DNA of 14,888 nucleotides, taken from an uncultured Filifactor sp. GTDB taxonomy: Bacteria; Bacillota; Clostridia; Peptostreptococcales; Filifactoraceae. The notes under the pieces are model-generated. The model saw only the letters and a list, made by a program, of their open reading frames with translations, did no database searches and was not told the DNA's origin. The stretch spans positions 1 through 14,888 of the forward strand of contig CAMYCP010000010.1 in the NCBI GenBank assembly GCA_947254385.1, read 5' to 3'. Shown piece after piece: positions 13,685-14,888 of this stretch (positions are counted from its first letter, which is position 1; each line of letters starts with the position of its first letter). Position numbers and translations under genes: made by a program.

Positions 13685-14476
13685 ATGCTTTTAGTCTTTA
13701 ACGTCCAAAATTCGTTAATAAATTTCGGCGTATACGGTGAGGATATACTGCTGAATACCTGGCGAATTCAAACCGATATAAAAAAAACTTCCGATCAGTA
13801 TGCCATGCTTCTAAACAGTCTTTTATCGTCATATAACATACAAAACCATATGATAACCGATGCCGTGATAGCCTCGGTCGTGCCGGATATAATGTATACC
13901 CTGCAAAGTACCATAATCAAACTTTTCAGTGTAAAACCGGTAATAATAAAAGCGGGTATTAAAACGGGAATAAACGTAAAAGGAGACAATCCGGCACAGA
14001 TAGGTGCGGATCGCATAGTGGATGCGGTAGCGGCGTGCAGACTGTACGGTGTGCCGAATATTGTAATATCACTGAATACTGTGATTACGTTCGGTTTTAT
14101 TGACAAAAAATATAACTATTACGGTGCAATGATTCTGCCGGGAGTTAACCTTGCTTTAAAGGCACTCACGGAAAATACCGCAAAACTTCCCGATGTGAAA
14201 ATAATAAAAACCGATAAAATAATAGGCAAAAATACTGTAGAAAATATACAATCCGGTATATATCACGGTTATTTATGCATGATTGAGGGTCTTTTGACAA
14301 AAATAATCAAATCAAACCGTCTTTCTGTAAAATCGACACATATCACGGCAACCGGTGAATATGCACATCTAATTTTAAATGAAAGCCGCTATGATGTAAA
14401 CATAGATAAAGACTTGTCTTTAAAAGGGCTTAATATAATATATAAGCTGAACGGAAAATATATCCGACAAATATAA
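13685..14476 (+). CDS. Type III pantothenate kinase (CoaX) homologue with degraded active site, 263 aa
   Basis: Overall CoaX/Baf family: TWRIQTDIKKTSDQYAMLL (25-43), DNPAQIGADRIVDAVAA (101-117), PGVNLALKAL and TAKLPDVKI (152-173), and GKNTVENIQSGIYHGY (181-196) all align with the family from end to end. However, the N-terminal phosphate loop, normally DVGNT, reads NVQNS (6-10), so the Asp that binds metal and ATP is Asn. The second phosphate motif, normally DFGTATT, reads SLNTVIT (129-135), losing its Asp and Gly. ATGG near the C-terminus is ATGE (222-225). The GADR Asp (109), proposed catalytic base and pantothenate-side residue, is kept. The reading frame is intact with a good AAGGAG site four bases before ATG 13685; the frame extends upstream to 13631 but that part is not family-like. 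Most likely a non-kinase pantothenate binder or regulator; ordinary CoaX activity is doubtful. Confidence 0.88.
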   Translation: MLLVFNVQNSLINFGVYGEDILLNTWRIQTDIKKTSDQYAMLLNSLLSSYNIQNHMITDAVIASVVPDIMYTLQSTIIKLFSVKPVIIKAGIKTGINVKGDNPAQIGADRIVDAVAACRLYGVPNIVISLNTVITFGFIDKKYNYYGAMILPGVNLALKALTENTAKLPDVKIIKTDKIIGKNTVENIQSGIYHGYLCMIEGLLTKIIKSNRLSVKSTHITATGEYAHLILNESRYDVNIDKDLSLKGLNIIYKLNGKYIRQI

Positions 14477-14564
14477 TTTTTTCCTGTAAATTCAGCAAAA
14501 TTGAAAATACGATTTTTAAAAGGATAACAATTGATACTTTTTTATAATAAATACGGAGAAGTGT

Positions 14565-14810
14565 ATGGAAAATATCGACAAATTTGAATTAACCGACGAT
14601 TACGGCAACACAATCGAATTTGAAAAAATAGATGAAACCGAATACAACGAAACGGTATATTATCTTCTAAAACCGGAAGATGAAGACAATGTATACATTT
14701 TTAAGCTCAATAAAAATGAAGATGAAGAGTTTTCGCTCGCCGAAGTTACGGACGAAGCTGAATTTGCGGTCGTGTCACAAATTTTTGCAAAAAAAAATAA
14801 TATTTTATAA
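14565..14810 (+). CDS. DUF1292 family small acidic protein, 81 aa
   Basis: A short, strongly acidic soluble protein of the DUF1292 (YrzB-like) family, widespread in Firmicutes and of unknown function. Visible family traits are the opening FELTDDYGNTIEFE, a central YYLLKPEDEDNVYIFKL, and an acidic tail EFSLAEVTDEAEFAVVSQIF. GGAG lies six bases before the ATG and the length is typical. It is co-oriented with the coaX-like gene after an 88-bp gap without a clear terminator. In many Firmicutes, DUF1292 genes sit near Fur-family regulator and Holliday junction resolvase genes, but the contig ends too soon to see this. Nothing catalytic is visible. Confidence 0.87.
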   Translation: MENIDKFELTDDYGNTIEFEKIDETEYNETVYYLLKPEDEDNVYIFKLNKNEDEEFSLAEVTDEAEFAVVSQIFAKKNNIL

Positions 14811-14846
14811 CAGTTTTCAATTGACATTCTCCGATATTTTATATAT

Positions 14847-14888
14847 CTGTCTCTTATACACATCTGACGCTGCCGACGATACTCCTTG
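14847..14888. other. Nextera adapter and i5 index: synthetic sequence, not genome
   Basis: CTGTCTCTTATACACATCT (14847-14865) is the 19-bp Tn5 mosaic end. GACGCTGCCGACGA (14866-14879) is the reverse complement of the Nextera read-1 adapter. TACTCCTT (14880-14887) is the reverse complement of the i5 index AAGGAGTA (N/S507), and the final G is the first base of the reversed P5 primer. The genomic sequence stops at 14846. Confidence 0.98.

Noticed and set aside
14519..14534. GGATAACAATT resembling the E. coli lac operator
   Set aside because: Only half of an operator, in an unrelated AT-rich genome; coincidence is likely, and no vector sequence is nearby.
14543..14548. TATAAT box upstream of the DUF1292 gene
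   Set aside because: No -35 at proper distance, and the start site would fall at the ribosome binding site; may still work but is not supportable.
14822..14846. TTGACA followed by TATATATC near the contig end
   Set aside because: The -35 is perfect but the -10 region runs into adapter sequence, so the promoter cannot be judged.
14660..14863. 67-codon minus-strand ORF starting MCIRDR
   Set aside because: Its start lies in Nextera adapter sequence and the rest is antisense to the DUF1292 gene.

Overview
The window looks like the end of a contig from a low-GC, AT-rich anaerobic member of the Bacillota (Clostridia/Tissierellia type; a Peptoniphilaceae-like organism is my guess). The grounds are the Firmicutes gene order pyrH-frr-uppS-cdsA-rseP-ispG, strong GGAGG-type ribosome binding sites, a clostridial-type long PurL, and an ECF vitamin transporter subunit. 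The last 42 bases (14847-14888) are Illumina Nextera adapter plus an i5 index, not genomic DNA, so the biological sequence ends at 14846.

Region 1 (1-5367, all minus strand). A nucleotide/translation/envelope cluster, read from 5312 downwards: pyrH (UMP kinase), frr (ribosome recycling), an unrecognised 66-aa ORF coupled to frr, uppS (undecaprenyl-PP synthase) with a problematic start, cdsA (CDP-diacylglycerol synthase), rseP (site-2 protease) and ispG (MEP isoprenoid pathway, cut by the window edge). dxr, usually between cdsA and rseP, is missing. pyrH has a good sigma-A promoter. The block is flanked by two inverted copies of a structured repeat (here E): copy A at 1003-1200 and copy B at 5585-5835.

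Region 2 (5368-5877). No protein gene. Copy B of E carries a near-consensus promoter, a set of nested hairpins and a strong terminator at its end. It therefore looks like a small RNA gene, or a repeat that carries one. Hairpins retained through paired changes between copies A and B support selection on structure.

Region 3 (5876-12347, minus strand). A very large single ORF encodes a PurD-PurL fusion (purine synthesis steps 2 and 4 in one chain). After it come a truncated short-chain dehydrogenase remnant and a BaiN/YhiN-type flavoprotein gene whose start overlaps the remnant's stop.

Region 4 (12348-14846, plus strand). A 452-bp divergent intergenic region holds a 30-bp direct repeat and a leader with a possible attenuator. 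Then come an ECF transporter S component (likely pantothenate), a terminator, a type III pantothenate kinase homologue that has lost two of its three catalytic/phosphate-binding motifs, and a DUF1292 protein. The S component and the degenerate CoaX probably form a vitamin B5 module, in which CoaX may bind or sense rather than phosphorylate.
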